Shown: piece by piece, positions 51,131-52,559 of the stretch
Layout of the letters: each line of letters begins with the position of its first letter
How positions within the stretch are numbered: position 1 is the stretch's first letter
Source: an uncultured Massilia sp.
GTDB lineage: Bacteria > Pseudomonadota > Gammaproteobacteria > Burkholderiales > Burkholderiaceae_D
Direction: 5' to 3'
Length of the DNA: 52,559 nt
Assembly (NCBI GenBank): GCA_913777025.1
Contig: CAJYQM010000405.1
Location: 1 to 52,559 of the forward strand
Notes under the pieces: generated by a model
The model's input: only the letters and a program-made list of their open reading frames with translations
What the model was told of the DNA's origin: nothing
Database searches by the model: none
Translations under genes and position numbers: made by a program

Positions 51131-51720
51131 TGACCCGCACCGCAGAAATCACGCGCAACACCAGCGAGACGCAGATCCGCGTCGCGCTCAACCTGGACGG
51201 CACCGGCCGCCAGAAGCTGAACACCGGCGTCCCCTTCCTCGACCACATGCTGGACCAGATCGCACGCCATGGCCTGATCGACCTCGAAGTCGAGGCCGTG
51301 GGCGACCTGCACATCGACGACCACCATACCGTCGAGGACACCGGCATCACGCTGGGCATGGCGGTGGCCAAGGCCATCGGCGACAAGAAGGGCATCCGCC
51401 GCTACGGCCACGCCTACGTGCCGCTGGACGAGGCGCTGTCGCGCGTGGTCATCGATTTTTCCGGCCGCCCGGGCCTGGAATGGCATGTGCCGTTCACCCG
51501 CGCGACCATCGGCCGCTTCGACGTCGACCTCACCATCGAGTTCTTCCGCGGCTTCGTGAACCACGCCGGCGTCACCCTGCACGTGGACAACCTGCGCGGC
51601 GTGAACGCCCACCACCAGTGCGAAACCGTGTTCAAGGCCTTCGGCCGCGCGCTGCGCATGGCGTCCGAGCTGGACGACCGCGCGGCGGGCACGATTCCTT
51701 CGACCAAAGGCAGCCTGTAA
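51130..51720 (+). CDS. hisB: Imidazoleglycerol-phosphate dehydratase
   Basis: A 196 aa monofunctional dehydratase without the phosphatase domain of the enterobacterial HisB. Manganese-binding His/Glu motifs are [23 protein letters not shown] and NAHHQCE. It dehydrates imidazole glycerol phosphate to imidazole acetol phosphate. Its start overlaps the hisC stop as TAATG. Confidence 0.98.
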   Translation: MTRTAEITRNTSETQIRVALNLDGTGRQKLNTGVPFLDHMLDQIARHGLIDLEVEAVGDLHIDDHHTVEDTGITLGMAVAKAIGDKKGIRRYGHAYVPLDEALSRVVIDFSGRPGLEWHVPFTRATIGRFDVDLTIEFFRGFVNHAGVTLHVDNLRGVNAHHQCETVFKAFGRALRMASELDDRAAGTIPSTKGSL

Positions 51721-51736
51721 GGGCCCATCCACCATC

Positions 51737-52378
51737 ATGACGAACAAGATTGTTGTGGTCGACGGCTTGGGCAACCTGCGGTCCGTGGCGCAGGCGCTGC
51801 GCGCGGCCGATCCGGACGCCGACGTGGTCGTCTCGAACACCGCGGCCGACATCGACGCCGCCGACCGCGTGGTGCTGCCGGGGCAGGGCGCGATGCGCGA
51901 CTGCATGCGCAGCCTGCGCGAGTCCGGCGCCGAGGAAGCCGTGCTGCGCGCCATGAAGACGCGCCCGGTGATGGGCGTGTGCGTGGGCGAGCAGATGCTG
52001 TTCGACGCGAGCGAGGAAAACGAGGGCACGCCCGGCCTGGGCCTGTTGCCCGGCAAGGTCGTGCGCTTCCAGCTCGACGGCAAGCTGCAGGCCGACGGCT
52101 CGCGCTTCAAGGTGCCGCAGATGGGCTGGAACCGCGTGCGCCAGACCCGCGCGCACCCGCTGTGGGAAGGCGTCGAGGACGGCGCGTATTTCTACTTCGT
52201 GCACAGCTATTACGCCGCGCCGGAAAACCCCGAAGATACGATCGGCGAAGCCGACTACGGCGGCGCCTACTGCTGCGCCGTCGCGCGCGACAACATCGTC
52301 GCCACCCAGTTCCACCCCGAGAAAAGCGCCGCCGCCGGGCTGCGCCTGTATCGCAATTTCATCCACTGGAATCCTTGA
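51737..52378 (+). CDS. hisH: Imidazole glycerol phosphate synthase, glutamine amidotransferase subunit
   Basis: A 213 aa class I glutaminase that feeds ammonia to HisF. The nucleophile Cys is in [12 protein letters not shown], and the His/Glu pair is in [12 protein letters not shown]. The N-terminus is [17 protein letters not shown]. It lies 16 bases after hisB; hisA follows after 40 bp. Confidence 0.97.
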   Translation: MTNKIVVVDGLGNLRSVAQALRAADPDADVVVSNTAADIDAADRVVLPGQGAMRDCMRSLRESGAEEAVLRAMKTRPVMGVCVGEQMLFDASEENEGTPGLGLLPGKVVRFQLDGKLQADGSRFKVPQMGWNRVRQTRAHPLWEGVEDGAYFYFVHSYYAAPENPEDTIGEADYGGAYCCAVARDNIVATQFHPEKSAAAGLRLYRNFIHWNP

Positions 52379-52418
52379 GCTTCCTCGTCCAACACCGCCA
52401 ACCCAACCGACAACGACC

Positions 52419-52559
52419 ATGCTGCTGATCCCCGCCATCGACCTGAAAGACGGTCACTGCGTTCGCCTGAAACAGGGCGATATGGACCTCGCCACCGTGT
52501 TCTCCGAAGATCCCGCCGAGATGGCGCTGCACTGGCTCAAGAAGGGTGCGCGCCGTCTG
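52419..52559 (+). CDS. hisA: ProFAR isomerase HisA (5' end only)
   Basis: The first 47 codons are present before the right edge. [20 protein letters not shown] is the standard HisA start, with the catalytic Asp in AIDLKDG. HisA opens the ribose ring of ProFAR by an Amadori rearrangement. The rest lies outside the window. Confidence 0.94.
   Translation, partial: MLLIPAIDLKDGHCVRLKQGDMDLATVFSEDPAEMALHWLKKGARRL

Overview
The window is GC-rich, gene-dense bacterial chromosome. Its conserved blocks point to a betaproteobacterium of the order Burkholderiales, most likely a Massilia-like member of the Oxalobacteraceae. The pointers are an mlaFEDACB operon running into an ABC-2 transporter, a BolA gene, murA and hisG-D-C-B-H-A, plus aceK, a LiuR-type regulator beside an isovaleryl-CoA dehydrogenase, and gltBD. 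The assignment is inferred from gene content and order; no database was searched.

Layout. At 1-2.0 kb a LysR gene, cut by the left edge, diverges from a zinc-type alcohol dehydrogenase-like gene. From 2.0 to 10.8 kb runs a long minus-strand series. In transcription order it is: MerR/LiuR-like regulator, isovaleryl-CoA dehydrogenase, aceK, thiolase, short-chain dehydrogenase, acyl-CoA dehydrogenase, LprI-domain protein and GNAT acetyltransferase. It looks like an acyl-CoA and branched-chain catabolic region with the glyoxylate-bypass switch kinase/phosphatase embedded. At 10.9-21.2 kb come a metallo-hydrolase, an HTH regulator, a 56-codon ORF, ubiX, grxD, tex, a lipoprotein, and a metallo-hydrolase divergent from a TetR gene with tandem operators. 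An SDR divergent from a LysR gene closes this stretch. At 21.5-30.8 kb are a large SNF2-family ATPase, two two-component systems (OmpR type and LytS/LytTR type), a REP-associated transposase-like gene with an altered catalytic motif, and an alpha/beta hydrolase.

From 31.0 to 37.3 kb lies glutamate synthase (gltB, gltD). At 37.3-38.5 kb is a visibly AT-richer insert: a short promoter-terminator unit, then a NYN-domain RNase gene joined in frame to an MbcA/ParS-like domain but interrupted by one TAG. From 39.5 kb to the right edge are the Mla lipid-transport operon, a YadGH-type ABC exporter, ibaG/bolA, murA and the histidine operon. An orphan DNA methyltransferase sits between hisD and hisC with ATGA overlaps on both sides.

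Three kinds of dispersed palindromic element punctuate the window: 80-87 bp CGTC...CCAAGTT...GACG elements, GTAGGGTGGACG elements, and GGGGACA modules around the transposase-like gene. One element supplies the C-terminal coding tail of the methyltransferase and another the stop codon of mlaB. The most unusual points are the amber-split NYN/MbcA-like gene with its RNA-plus-terminator leader, the methyltransferase inside the his operon, and the transposase-like protein with Gln-Leu-Gln where His-x-His is expected. No tRNA, rRNA or CRISPR array was seen.
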